Positions 53,002-63,337 of a DNA stretch of 64,000 bases are shown piece by piece. Numbering within the stretch: the stretch's first letter is position 1; each line of letters starts with the position of its first letter. The notes beneath the pieces were generated by a model. It saw nothing but the letters and a program-made list of their open reading frames with translations. It had not been told where the DNA came from and did not search any database. A program made the translations under genes and the position numbers. The DNA comes from CAVWXT01 sp963759115 (GTDB lineage: Bacteria; Planctomycetota; Planctomycetia; Pirellulales; Thermoguttaceae). The stretch is from assembly GCA_963759115.1 (NCBI GenBank), contig CAVWXT010000006.1, positions 1,488,001 to 1,552,000 on the forward strand. Direction: 5' to 3'.

Positions 53002-55776
53002 CTACGTACGCGACCCGAAGTAAGAAGCAACCATGCTCCAACGGCCCTCGCCGCGATAAGCTCGCGTCCGCGACTTGCCAAGCTTCAACAGCGGCGCCGT
53101 CGAACTCTGGGGCTGCGTCGGCTTTTCGCCCAATAGCTTCGCCACCATCGGTTCGATCGACTCGGCCCAAATCTCGTAGCCTTTTGCCGAAAGGTGCAGC
53201 AGGTCGTGGGCGATGTCCCGGCTCAGCTTGCCGCCGTCGCCCAGAAACCTCTGGCCGATGTCGAGATAGAACACACTCTTGCCGTCCGCCAGCTTGGAGA
53301 TGATCTCGTTGACCTGGGCGTTCGTCTGGCGGCGCGGGTTATCGGTTGCGCCGCGGGGGAAGATCGCCAGCAGGAGGACCTTCGTTTCCGGCAGCTTCGC
53401 CCGCAACTTTTCCACGATGGCCTTGACGCCGTCGGCGGTTTCTTCGGCCGTGTTGACGGCCGTGTTGTTGGTGCCGATCATCACCACGGCCAGCTTGGGC
53501 GAGATGCCGTCGATGTTGCCGTGGTCGAGCCGCCAGAGGACGAGTTGCGTGGTGTCGCCGCCGATGCCGAGGTTCACGGCGTTGCGGTTGCCGTAGAACT
53601 TCTGCCAGACCTCCTTCCCCTCATTTTCCCAGTTATGGGTGATCGAGTCGCCGATGAACAGCAGGTCGGCGTTGCCCTGCTTGATCCGGGCGTTCATTTG
53701 GAGGTATCGGCCGATCCACCAATGCGTGCCCAGCGGCAGGGGCCGCACCGTGCTGGGATGCTCTCCCATCAGGCTGCCCACCATCGTCTCGATGGCCTCG
53801 GCCCAGATCTCATAACCCCTGGCGTTCGGATGGAGGAGGTCGGGCATGATCTCCTTGCTCAACGTGCCGTCGGGCTGCGTCAACAGCCCGTTGATATTGG
53901 CCCAGTACACCATCTTGTTGTCGGCGAATTTTTGGATGGCCTCGTTGACCCGCTCGTTCACCCGGCGCCAGGGGTCGTCCTTATCGGCCCCGCGGGGAAA
54001 GATCGCCAACAGGAGAATCTTCGTGCCGGGCAGCTTCGTCCGCAACCGGTCGATGATCGCCTTGACGCCGCCGGGGATGTCTTCCGGGTTGCTGCGGCTG
54101 GAGTTGTTGGTGCCGATCATCACCACGGCCAGCTTGGGCGAGATGCCGTCGATGTTGCCGTGGTCCAGCCGCCAGAGGACGTGTTGCGTCCGGTCGCCGC
54201 TGATGCCGAGATTGAGGGCGTTCCGCTTGCCGTAGTACTTCTCCCACACGTCTTTGTTGCCTGGCAACTCCCAGCCCTGGGTGATGGAATCGCCGATGAA
54301 GATCAGTTCCGGCTTGCTCTCCTTGGCGCGGGCGTTGTACAGCTCGTGCCGCTTCATCCACCAATCGACGTCGAGACGCGGCAGGGGAAGGGTCGGATTC
54401 TCCTTCTCGCCCATCAGTCTGGCCACCGTCGGCTCGATCGCCTCGGCCCAAATCTCGTAGCCCTTGGCCGAGGGATGGGCCAGGTCGGGCATGACCTCCT
54501 TGCTGAGCGTGCCGTCGGCCGCGAGGAAGTTGCGGCCGATGTCGAGATAGAACACCATCTTGTCGTCGCCCATCTTGGCAAGGCTTTCGTTGACCTTCGC
54601 GTTGACCTGGCGGAGGTGATAGCTGTTGTCCGGCCCGCGGGGAAAGATTCCCAGCAGAAGGACTTTGGTGTTGGGCAGCTTTTCCCGCAGCTTGTCCACG
54701 ACCGCCTTTACGCCCGCGGGGGTTTCTTCCGTCTCGCTGCGATCGGCGTTGCCCGTGCCGGTCATCACCACGGCCAGTTTCGGCGAGATGCCGTCGAGGT
54801 TGCCGTGCTCCAGCCGCCAGAGAATGTGTTGCGTTCGATCGCGGCTGATGCCCAGATTGACGGCGTTGCGTCGGCCATAGAATTTCTCCCACACGTCTTT
54901 GTTGCCCGGCAGTTCCCAACCCTGGGTGATCGAGTCGCCGATAAAGATCAGGCCGACGTTGCCCTGCTTGACGCGGGCGTTGATCTTTTCGTGCGCCCCC
55001 ATCCAGCCGGCGGCTTCGTTCGGCAATTGCAGCGGCACGGCCTGCGTCGGGTTCTCCTTCTCGCCCATCAACGTCGTGACGATCGCCTCGATCGACTCGG
55101 CCCAAATCTGGTAGCCCTTGGCGTTCGGATGGAGCCCGTCGGGAAAGAGCTCCTTGGGCAGCGTGCCGTCGGCCGCCAGGAAGTTGTGGTTGATGTCGAG
55201 CACGAAGACGTTCTTGTCGTTGTGGAGCTTGGGGAGCAGCTTGTTGATCTCCTTCGGCCCCTCGCTGTATTTGGTGCGGGGGAAGAGACACAACACGAGA
55301 ACCTTCGTCTTGGGCGACTTCGTCTGCACCTTCGTGATGATCGCCTGAATCCCCTCGACGATCTGCTCCGGCGTTTCGCCAAAGCTGTTCGTGCCGATCA
55401 ACAGCACGGCCAGCTTGGGCGTGATGCCGTCGAAGTTGCCGTGGTCGAGCCGCCAGAGCACGTTCTGCGTCCGGTCACTTTGAATTCCGGCGTTGACGGC
55501 GTTGCGACGGGCGTAGAGCTTCTCCCACATCTTCTTGCCCGTGCTCTCCCAGCCCTCGGTGATCGAGTCGCCCAGGAAGATCAAGTCGACGTTGCCCTGT
55601 TTGACGCGGGCGCTGATCTTCTCGTGCCGCGGCATCCAGGTCTTGTCCCGCTCGTTCGGCACGGGGATTACCGCGGTGTTCTTCCTCTCCTGGGCGGTCA
55701 ATGCCGTAGCGGAGAGCATGGCCACCGCGATCGCCAACAACAACGCCTGCCGAGAAAAAACGACACACCTCATCAC
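53002..55776 (-). CDS. Secreted protein with four tandem SGNH/GDSL hydrolase domains
   Basis: A 924-residue protein with a signal peptide (MMRCVVFSRQALLLAIAVAML). Four copies of about 220 residues follow at roughly 35-250, 255-475, 476-700 and 701-910. Each has a GDSIT block (Ser nucleophile), a RTQ/TQ-VLWRLDHGN segment, a GTN(S/N) block and a HPNAKGY- or HPSAKGY-type His block (LSAKGY in copy 4, with HL). The family hydrolyses esters, often acetyl groups on polysaccharides, as in GDSL acetyl-esterases. All four copies seem to keep Ser and His; the second has GTGN instead of GTNN. The protein is likely periplasmic or surface-bound. Confidence 0.85.
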   Translation of the reverse strand: MMRCVVFSRQALLLAIAVAMLSATALTAQERKNTAVIPVPNERDKTWMPRHEKISARVKQGNVDLIFLGDSITEGWESTGKKMWEKLYARRNAVNAGIQSDRTQNVLWRLDHGNFDGITPKLAVLLIGTNSFGETPEQIVEGIQAIITKVQTKSPKTKVLVLCLFPRTKYSEGPKEINKLLPKLHNDKNVFVLDINHNFLAADGTLPKELFPDGLHPNAKGYQIWAESIEAIVTTLMGEKENPTQAVPLQLPNEAAGWMGAHEKINARVKQGNVGLIFIGDSITQGWELPGNKDVWEKFYGRRNAVNLGISRDRTQHILWRLEHGNLDGISPKLAVVMTGTGNADRSETEETPAGVKAVVDKLREKLPNTKVLLLGIFPRGPDNSYHLRQVNAKVNESLAKMGDDKMVFYLDIGRNFLAADGTLSKEVMPDLAHPSAKGYEIWAEAIEPTVARLMGEKENPTLPLPRLDVDWWMKRHELYNARAKESKPELIFIGDSITQGWELPGNKDVWEKYYGKRNALNLGISGDRTQHVLWRLDHGNIDGISPKLAVVMIGTNNSSRSNPEDIPGGVKAIIDRLRTKLPGTKILLLAIFPRGADKDDPWRRVNERVNEAIQKFADNKMVYWANINGLLTQPDGTLSKEIMPDLLHPNARGYEIWAEAIETMVGSLMGEHPSTVRPLPLGTHWWIGRYLQMNARIKQGNADLLFIGDSITHNWENEGKEVWQKFYGNRNAVNLGIGGDTTQLVLWRLDHGNIDGISPKLAVVMIGTNNTAVNTAEETADGVKAIVEKLRAKLPETKVLLLAIFPRGATDNPRRQTNAQVNEIISKLADGKSVFYLDIGQRFLGDGGKLSRDIAHDLLHLSAKGYEIWAESIEPMVAKLLGEKPTQPQSSTAPLLKLGKSRTRAYRGEGRWSMVASYFGSRT

Positions 55777-56018
55777 AATTCCTCCTGCGAAGGGATGGTG
55801 CTATAGCGACCGTAGTAGTGTGACACACCGAAGTTGTCGGGTGCCACGGGCAGCTTGTCTGCCCGTGCTGGGGACACGGGCAGACAAGCTGCCGGTGGCA
55901 CCCAACCCGACATCTTATGTGTGTCAGACTCGTAGGTCGCGTGGTTGGAACACAGGCAGACCATGAGCATAATGCACGTCGGCCAGCCGTGCAACGAAAC
56001 CCGTCCCGCGCGGGGGTG
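55777..56018. repeat. Intergenic region with ~110-bp hairpin element (copy 2)
   Basis: At 55819-55928, TGACACACCGAAGTTGTCGG, GTGCCACGGGCAGCTTGTCTG and the opposite arm with CAGACAAGCTGCC, GTGGCACCCAACCCGACATC repeat the element seen at 43553-43660. Confidence 0.65.
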
Positions 56019-56950
56019 TCAGAAAATCGCCTCCACGCGCACCTCGGCCGCCCGTTGCTGAACACGGATCGGGTCGAGACGGCAAGTCTCCAGATGACCG
56101 ACGTTGTCCACGGCCGCGGCGATGCCCAGTCTGACGGCGTCGACCATGGCGCGTCCGTCGCGAATCGCCCAGGCGATGCCCGCCGCCATGGCGTCGCCGC
56201 TGCCGATCGGGTTGACCACCTCATCGGCCGGCAGCGAGTGCAGCCGATAGGTCGCCGACGCCGAAGTGATCCAGACCGGCCCGTCGCCTTGCGTGACCAC
56301 GACCCATTGGGCCCCGCGGCGGTTGAGCGACCGCATGGCGTCGAGCAGTTGGCGGTCGTCGTCCGAGCGGTTCGCCCACGGTTTGGGCCAGTTCCTCGCG
56401 GTTCGGCTTGACCACCAGCGGCTTGAGATCGAGCGCGGCCAGCAGCCCCTCGCCGCGGAAGTCGAGCACCGCCGGGCAGGGCGTCCGCTCCACCAACTCC
56501 CGATAGAAGCGAACTCGGCGTGCCCGCCGGCAACGAGCCGGTGATGACGGCCACCGTGGCCCTGGCGGCCTCTTCGGCGTAGGCGCGGCGGAAGGCGTCG
56601 AACTCCTCGGGCTGCAGCGGCTTGCCGTTCTCGACCAGCTCGGTCATCTGCGCCGCTGGCCCGATCGAGAATGGTGGTGCACACCCGCGTGGCCGACTTC
56701 GGTGACGATCCACCGCCGCGGCACGCCCAGTTCGCCCAGTTCGCGGTCGATGTGCGGCAAGCGGCGGCCCGCCGACGGTGGCCAGCGTCAGGCTCGGCCC
56801 GCCGAGATGATGGGCGGCGATGCCCGCGTTGAGCACCTTTCCCTGCGCGTGCCAATGCACTTCGCAGGCCCGGTTCACTTCGCCGTAGCGGAAGCGGTCG
56901 AAGACCATGATCTGTTGCCAGGCGGGCGTCAGGCCGGCGGAGAGGATCAT
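56019..56950 (-). pseudogene. PfkB-family sugar kinase (1-phosphofructokinase-like), several frameshifts
   Basis: Start MILSAGLTPAWQQIMVFDRF, then GKVLNAGIAAHHLGGPS is the substrate-binding Gly-rich part of fructose-1-phosphate-type kinases. Later segments in other frames read GLLAALDLKPLVVKPNREELAQT and VVVTQGDGPVWITS, and the ATP/catalytic motif NPIGSGDAMAAGIAWAI (Asp of GSGD is the base). At least four shifts are needed. The ATG overlaps the dehydrogenase stop as ATGA. Either the sequence is poor here or both genes are decaying. Confidence 0.65.
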
Positions 56951-58134
56951 AGCAGGCCCTCGAGGATTTCGGTGAGTTCGCCGTCGGAGAGTTCGCGGGG
57001 ATTGCCGCTCATGCTGGCGCCGCGGGAACTCTTTACCAACGCGGGAATCTGCTCCGGCGCGACGCCCACCTGGGAGAGCCGCCGCGGCACGCCCACCCGA
57101 TCGCAGAGCGTCTCGATTTCGTGCAAGAAACGCCTCGGCGGCGTCGGCCGGCGTCTTGGGGTTGCGACCGAACAGCAGGTGGCCCAGTCGGGCGAAGTCG
57201 GCCTGGCAGACCTCCATGTTGACGCGGATGGCCGCCGGCAGCATCAGCGCACAGGCCGCGCCGTGCGGCACGCGGCAGTGCGTGCCCAGGGCCGCCGCCA
57301 CGCCGTGCGCCATCCCCAGCCCCGAGTTGGCCAGGGCCATGCCGGACAAGCAGGGCCGCGTGCGACATGGCCTCGCGGGCCGGGCGCGAACCGCCGTCGG
57401 TCACCGCCTCGACAATGGCCGGGCACGGCCATCTTCAGCCCTTGCACCGCCAGGGCCCGCGGAATCGGCTGCGACTTCCGCGAAACGTAGCTCTCGATCA
57501 ACTGCGTGATGGCATCCATGCCGCTGGCCGCCGTGACGCGCGGGCGGCACGGTCACGGTAAGCTCGGGATCGACCAGCGCGATCCGCGGCATCAGCCGAT
57601 CGTCGCGGAGGCTCTTCTTGAAGGGCGGATCGTAGCAGGAGATCACCGCGTTCTTCGTGGCCTCGGCGCCCGTGCCCGCGGTCGACGGCATGGCCAGCAC
57701 GGGCAGCGGCGGCTCGCTCGATCTTCAGACCGCGGCCGACGCCCTCCAGATAGTCCTTGACCGTGGGGCTCTGCTGGTTGGTGGCCATCGCGGCGGCCGC
57801 CTTGGCCAGGTCGATGGCCGCGCCGCCGCCGACGGCCAGCAGGAAATCGCCCTCGGCCGTCCCGATGGCGCGAAGCCGTGCCGCGTGCCGATCCACGTCG
57901 TCGACTTCCGGCTCGTGCAGCAGCGTGGCCAGCGCCGCCGACTCGACCCCTTCGGCCCGCAACAGGGCGGCCAGTTCCGCCATGACGCCGTCGGCGATCT
58001 CGGGCGGCAGGCCGCAGACCACGAACGCCCGGCGGCCGAGCGTTCGCCCCCAGCGTGCCCACTTCGCGCCGCCGTCCCCAGCCGAAGACGATCCGCGGCG
58101 GGGCCAGAAAATCGTATAACAGATGCGTGTCCAT
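56947..58134 (-). pseudogene. Iron-containing alcohol dehydrogenase, several frameshifts
   Basis: The start MDTHLLYDFLAPPRIVFGWG matches group III (iron) alcohol dehydrogenases. Motifs found in different frames: AVGGGAAIDLAKAAAAM (NAD-binding GGG and DLAK), AMPSTAGTGAEATKNAVI, SGMDAITQLIESYVS and MAHGVAAALGTHCRVPHG with the metal His residues. The end SMSGNPRELSDGELTEILEGLL is in frame with a stop overlapping the PfkB start. At least five indels separate the pieces; this is the densest cluster in the window. The pair of genes suggests a sugar-phosphate or aldehyde pathway. Confidence 0.7.
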
Positions 58135-58271
58135 AGGGCTTCATTAAAGCGGATTGGCGTGGGAAATCAACCGGGCGACGTGGAGCGTGGGAACGAGGAT
58201 GACGAGAGGACCGCGGCTGTCTAATCTTGCGGTCGAGTGTACAATAGGGGGAACCTGCCGGGAGTAGCACG

Positions 58272-59036
58272 ATGGGCACGAAGGATGGTGTGAAGCACGA
58301 GGCCGGCGCGCTCGCCATGCCCGTTCACCGCCTGCATTCCCCGGGCAGCGCCGGCGCGTCCAACATGGCAGTCTCAGATCGAGTCGAAGATGCCTTGCGG
58401 CAGTTGCTTGCCGCCGAGGTGGCGGAACTCACGGAACAAGGAAAAGGCGGCCGGAAATGCTGGGCGGCCGTCCTCTTGACCATCGCCGAAAAGCAACCGC
58501 GGTCGCCCGAGGCGACGCGACACGCACTCACCAAGTTGATCGCCGATATTCTCGATCCAAGGCACGCGGTTCCCGAGGAGCGTCGCGACGAGGTGGCCCG
58601 CTTCTGCCAAAAGATCGTAGAACAAGGCGGCGGCGTGAAGCTGGGGCGTCTCCACCGTCTGAGCCGCATCGCCAAGCCCTTCGCCGCCGAGACGCTTGGG
58701 CTGTTTGGAGAGGACCACCGCGTCAAGCCACTGGGTCAAGAGAGCGGAAGGCATTTGACGGTTCAGCAGCTTCTGGCGCGGTTGGATCGGCATCAGCCCT
58801 TCGAGGTGCAGGCCAAGGCCGTCAAGATTCTGCCCGACATTGTCAGTCAAGAGTTGCGCAATGCGCCCCCCGTCGCCCAGCAGCGGCAAGAACAGCTTCA
58901 GACCCTGAGGCAGGCGGTCGGCATGGTCGGAAGCACGAAGTACTTCGAGAGTCTCGCGCCGAAGATGCGCGAGGTTTGCGCCGCCCGAATGACGGAAGTA
59001 ACGCAGCGAATCGACAAGGCGGGCAGGAAACCGTGA
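58272..59036 (+). CDS. Hypothetical protein, 254 aa
   Basis: The ATG follows GGGAGTAGCACG. The protein is helical and charged (ELTEQGKGGRKCWAAVLLTIAE, RFCQKIVEQGGG, MREVCAARMTEVTQRIDKAG), without signal peptide or named domain. An overlapping frame on the other strand is almost as long, but it lacks a good start. Codon use favours this one. It is followed closely by the beta-helix gene in the same direction. Confidence 0.5.
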   Translation: MGTKDGVKHEAGALAMPVHRLHSPGSAGASNMAVSDRVEDALRQLLAAEVAELTEQGKGGRKCWAAVLLTIAEKQPRSPEATRHALTKLIADILDPRHAVPEERRDEVARFCQKIVEQGGGVKLGRLHRLSRIAKPFAAETLGLFGEDHRVKPLGQESGRHLTVQQLLARLDRHQPFEVQAKAVKILPDIVSQELRNAPPVAQQRQEQLQTLRQAVGMVGSTKYFESLAPKMREVCAARMTEVTQRIDKAGRKP

Positions 59037-59081
59037 CGGCGGCGGGAGCGGACGAGCCGTGTACACAGTGGAGACAAGAAA

Positions 59082-60447
59082 ATGACTCGATTCGCGTTTT
59101 CGGCAGCGATCGGCGTGCTGGCGGCCATCGCCGCCGCTGGCGGGACCTCGGCGCGCAGCAGACGCGGCAGCAGCCGTGGATACGCCCCGCGTGGATCATG
59201 CTGCACCCGCCAGCCAGTTGACCATGATCTACGTCTCTCCGACGGGCAATGACCGCAATTCGGGCAAATCGCTCCGCAACGCGCTGAAGACGCCCAACGC
59301 CGCGGTGGCCGCGGCCTCGCCGGGGACGGCCGTCTGCTTCGATGCGGGAACCTACCCACCGATGAAGATCGCGGGCAAGAAGGGCACGGCCGACAAGCCG
59401 ATCATCTTTCAGACCGTTCCGGGCAAGGAGCGACAGGCGACCTTCACGTTTGGAAAGCTCGCCGGCGGCATCGGCATCGCCGTGGAACTCAGCACGTACG
59501 TCGAGATTCGGAATCTTCGAGTGGCGAATTCCCTGAAAGGGATCGCCTTCGACAGCGTCTCCCACTGCGTCATGCAGGGCAATCTCGTCGAGAACCTAGG
59601 GCAGGAGGCGCTCCGCGTGGGCCGCCTGCACACGTTCGATAGTTCCAAGCGGTTTCTCGGCCCCGACTCGGAATACGTTCAAGTCGTTGGAAACCGGGTC
59701 GAAGGCACCGGCAAAGTCAAAGCGGAATACGGCGAAGGGATCTACATCGGCACGGGCGCCTTCCGCGGCGACCACACGCACGACGTCCGCGTCGAAGGCA
59801 ACGTTGTCAACGACATCGGCGCGGAAGGGATCGAACTGAAGCCGGGCACGTACAACCTCATCGTTCGCGGCAACGCTTTCTCCAATACCCACCACGAGTA
59901 CAACGGCGCGATCACGGTTTGCGTCGAAGGCAGCGAAACGGAGGACGGGAACTACCTCATCGAAGACAACCTCGTCTGGAACATCAAGAAAGTGAAGTAC
60001 GGGGTGTCGGGAATTGCCATCGGAAACGGCAACGCCGTCATCCGCAACAACGTCATCTGGGCGGTCGAGGGCGGGATCGGCATTCGGGTCTACGAGACGT
60101 TCGCCAATCCCAAAGCGCTCTTGGTCGTCATCGCCAACAACACGATTTTCTGCGACGGCCCCAACGCCCGAATCCTGCGCAACGGCACGGCGGGCGGCAA
60201 GGCGAGCCCGCTGAAAGCGCTGCTGCAAGTGAAGAACACCTATACCAACGACGGCTCCGCCGGCTCCACGCGAACCGCGGCCAATCTCTTCGCCGGCCCC
60301 TTGACGGGCGATGCGGACGCGGGTCGAGGACCCGGTTCCGGCTTCGAGATCAAGAACTATCGCGGGACGGGGGCCGACTATGCGAAGATCCGCAAATGGC
60401 TGCCCCTGCTTGACAAACCCGGCGCCGCCCGCAAGGCTGATAACTGA
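59082..60447 (+). CDS. Secreted right-handed beta-helix (pectate-lyase-like) protein, frameshifted near 59150
   Basis: Signal peptide MTRFAFSAAIGVLAAIAAAG, then a frame switch, then QLTMIYVSPTGNDRNSGKSLRNAL, a DUF1565-like opening of parallel beta-helix proteins, and repeated turns (NSLKGIAFDSVSHCVMQGNLVEN, DVRVEGNVVNDIGAEGIEL, YLIEDNLVWNI). These folds occur in pectate and alginate lyases and in polysaccharide-binding proteins. No catalytic residues are certain. The shift lies between 59150 and 59180. Confidence 0.75.
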
Positions 60448-60465
60448 GTACCTTGTTCCAATCGG

Positions 60466-60540
60466 GTGGCACGCCCTGAGGAACGAAGGGCGTGGCAGAT
60501 CGCCAAATCACGCCCTTCGCTCGGGCTCGGAGCGTGCCAC
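60466..60540. repeat. 75-bp inverted-repeat element
   Basis: GTGGCACGCCCTGAG and, further on, CGGAGCGTGCCAC form the outer arms, and CGAAGGGCGTG with CACGCCCTTCG the inner ones. It fills the gap between the beta-helix and M16 genes and ends just upstream of the M16 ribosome-binding site. Confidence 0.6.
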
Positions 60541-60564
60541 ACTTCTCTCCTGGAGGATGCGCCG

Positions 60565-63323
60565 ATGCGGACGAAAGCGACTGCGCTGCTGTTGGTTTAC
60601 GCGCTGCTGACGACGAGTGCTCTTGCCCAGACAAGAGACATTGACATCCCCTATCAGAAATTCGTGCTCGACAACGGCTTGACCGTGATCGTCCACGAGG
60701 ACCACAAGGCGCCGATCGTGGCCGTCAACGTGTGGTATCACGTGGGCTCGAAGAACGAGAAGCCCGGCAAGACGGGATTCGCCCATCTGTTCGAACACCT
60801 GATGTTCGGCGGCAGCGAACACGCCAAGGGGCGATACATCGACGCCTTGGAGCGAATCGGCGCCACGAACCTCAACGGCACGACCAATTCGGACCGGACG
60901 AATTACTTCGAGAACGTGCCCACCTCGGCGCTGGACTACACGCTGTGGATGGAATCCGATCGCATGGGGCACCTGCTGGGCGCGCTCGACCAGAAGACGC
61001 TCGACCTCCAGCGCGGCGTGGTGCAAAACGAGAAACGGCAGGGCGAAAACCAACCCTACGGCGTGACGGAAGAATTGATCACCAAAAACACCTACCCGGC
61101 GGGCCACCCCTACTCGTGGACGGTGATCGGCGAGATGGCCGACCTCGACGCGGCGTCGATGAAGGACGTGCAGGATTGGTTCAAGACCTACTACGGGCCG
61201 TCGAACGTCGTGATCGTGCTGGCCGGCGACATCGACCCCAAGACGGCCAGAGAGAAGGCCGAGAAGTATTTCGGCGACATCCCGGCAGGTCCTCCGGTGG
61301 GGCACCAGGAGGTTTGGATCGCCAAGATGACCGGGACGCACCGCCAGGTGGTGCAGGATCGCGTCCCGCAGGCGCGACTCTACAAGGTCTGGAGTGTGCC
61401 GCAATACGGCAGCGCCGACGCCGACTATCTCGGCCTGGCGAGCAGTTGCCTGAGCCAGGGCAAGACGTCGCGTCTCTACAAGAGATTGGTGTATGACGAT
61501 CAAATCGCCACGGGCGCCAGTGCGTTTGTCGATGCCAACGAAATCGGCGGACAGTTCTATCTTATGGTTACGGCGCGGCCCGAAAAGGGGCTTGCCCAGG
61601 TGGAGAAAGCGGCCGACGAGGAACTGGCGCGGTTTTTGAAGGACGGCCCGACGGCCGACGAGCTTGAGCGGGCGAAGACGCAGCACGAGGCCAATTTCAT
61701 CCGCGGGATCGAACGGATCGGCGGCTTCGGCGGCAAATCGGATCGCCTGGCGATGAACGAGACGTTTCTGCGAAATCCCGACGCCTACAAGATTTCGTTC
61801 AAGCGAGTGCGCGAGGCCACGGCGGAAGACGTGAAGTCGGCGGCCGATCACTGGCTCTCGGACGGGGTCTACGTGCTCGAAGTGCATCCCTTCCCCCAAT
61901 ACAAGACCGCGGCCACCGGCGCCGATCGCTCGAAGCCGCCGGAGACCGGCACGCCCCCCGAGTTAAGGCTTCCCAAGATGCAGCGGGCCGAGCTCTCCAA
62001 TGGGCTGAAGGTGATTCTGGCCGAGCGGCACGAAGTGCCCGTGGTGGATTTCTGGATGACCGTCGACGCCGGCTATGCGGCCGATCAGTTCGCCGCGCCG
62101 GGGACGGCCAGCATGGCCATGGCGCTTTTGAGCGGAGGCACCAGCAGCCGAAATGCCCTGCAAATCAGCGACCAACTGGCCTTGCTGGGGGCCCAGTTCC
62201 GGGGCTATTCGCACCTCGACGTTTCGGTTGCATGGCTTTCGGCGCTCAAGAGCAAGCTGGACCCGTCGTTGGATCTCTACGCGGATTTGATCTTGCACCC
62301 TTCGTTCCCCGAATCCGACTTCCGGCTGCAACAGAAGCAGCAGTTGGCGCGGATCAAGCTCGAGGAGAACACGCCCTTCTCGATGGCCCTCCGCGTCTTT
62401 CCGGCCCTGATCTACGGCCAGGGGCACCCTTACGGGAATCCGCTGACCGGCACGGGCACCACGGAGAGCATCGCGAAGATGACGCGGGAAGACCTCGCCA
62501 GGTTCCACCAAACGTGGTTCCGGCCCAACCACGCCACGCTGATCGTCGTGGGCGACACGACGCTGGCCGAGATGATGCCCAAGCTGGAACGACTGTTGGC
62601 CGCCTGGAAAGCAGGGGAGACGCCCCGCAAGCAGATCAAGTCTGTGCCGCTGGCGGCCAAGTCGCAAGTCTACCTGATCGACAAGCCGGGCGCCCTGCAA
62701 TCCGTAATCATCGCCGGCAGCGTTGCCCCGCCGAGAGCGAACCCGCAGGAGATCGCCATCCAGGCGATGAACGACGGGCTGGGCGGGACGTTCGCCTCCC
62801 GGCTCAACTTGAATCTGCGGGAAGACAAGCACTGGTCGTACGGTGCGCGGAGCTCGCTGCAGAGCGCCGGGGAGATCGCCCCTTCCTTGCGGTGGCGTCG
62901 GTGCAGACCGACAAAACCAAGGAATCCATGATGGAGATGCTGCGGGAGTTTCGCGGCATCGTGGGCGATCGCCCGATGACGGCCGAGGAGCTCAGGGACA
63001 TCCAGTCCCACGAAACGCTCCGGCTTCCGGGCTCCAAGGAGACCATGGATTTCGTGGGCGAGTCGATTCTCGAACTCGTGCAATTCGGCCTGCCGGATGA
63101 TTACTACGAGACGTACGCGGGGAAAGTCCGGGCGCTGAAGACAGGCGACGTTGAGGCCGCGGCCAAGACCGTGGTTCACCCCGATCAACTGATCTGGGTC
63201 GTGGTGGGCGACCGGGCGAAAATCGAAGCGGGGGTCAAGGAACTGGGGCTCGGCGAGCTTCAGTTCCTCAGCCCGGAGGGAAAGAAGCTTCATCCGACTG
63301 AAGCACGCCGAGGCCTTGATTAG
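60565..63323 (+). CDS. Secreted M16-family zinc peptidase (insulinase/pitrilysin-like), frameshifted near 62875
   Basis: Two tandem M16 halves, ~920 aa in all. The first has the inverted zinc motif HLFEH near residue 73 with downstream Glu in RGVVQNEKRQGE near 155. The second half (from about residue 475, LSNGLKVILAERHEVPVV) is non-catalytic but keeps the fold. Signal peptide: MRTKATALLLVYALLTTSALA. The start follows GGAGGATGCGCCG. The frame breaks at 62875 (AGE-IAPS / GDRPFLAVASVQTD), one G missing. It would degrade peptides in the periplasm. Confidence 0.85.
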
Positions 63324-63337
63324 GATTATTGCGCCCT

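Noticed and set aside
53194..55806. 870-codon open frame antisense to the SGNH gene
   Set aside because: The repeated Asp/Val/Leu-rich sequence is the shadow of four tandem GC-rich domains; the SGNH frame has all catalytic blocks.
60508..61899. 463-codon open frame antisense to the M16 peptidase
   Set aside because: The sense frame has the HLFEH zinc motif and signal peptide.
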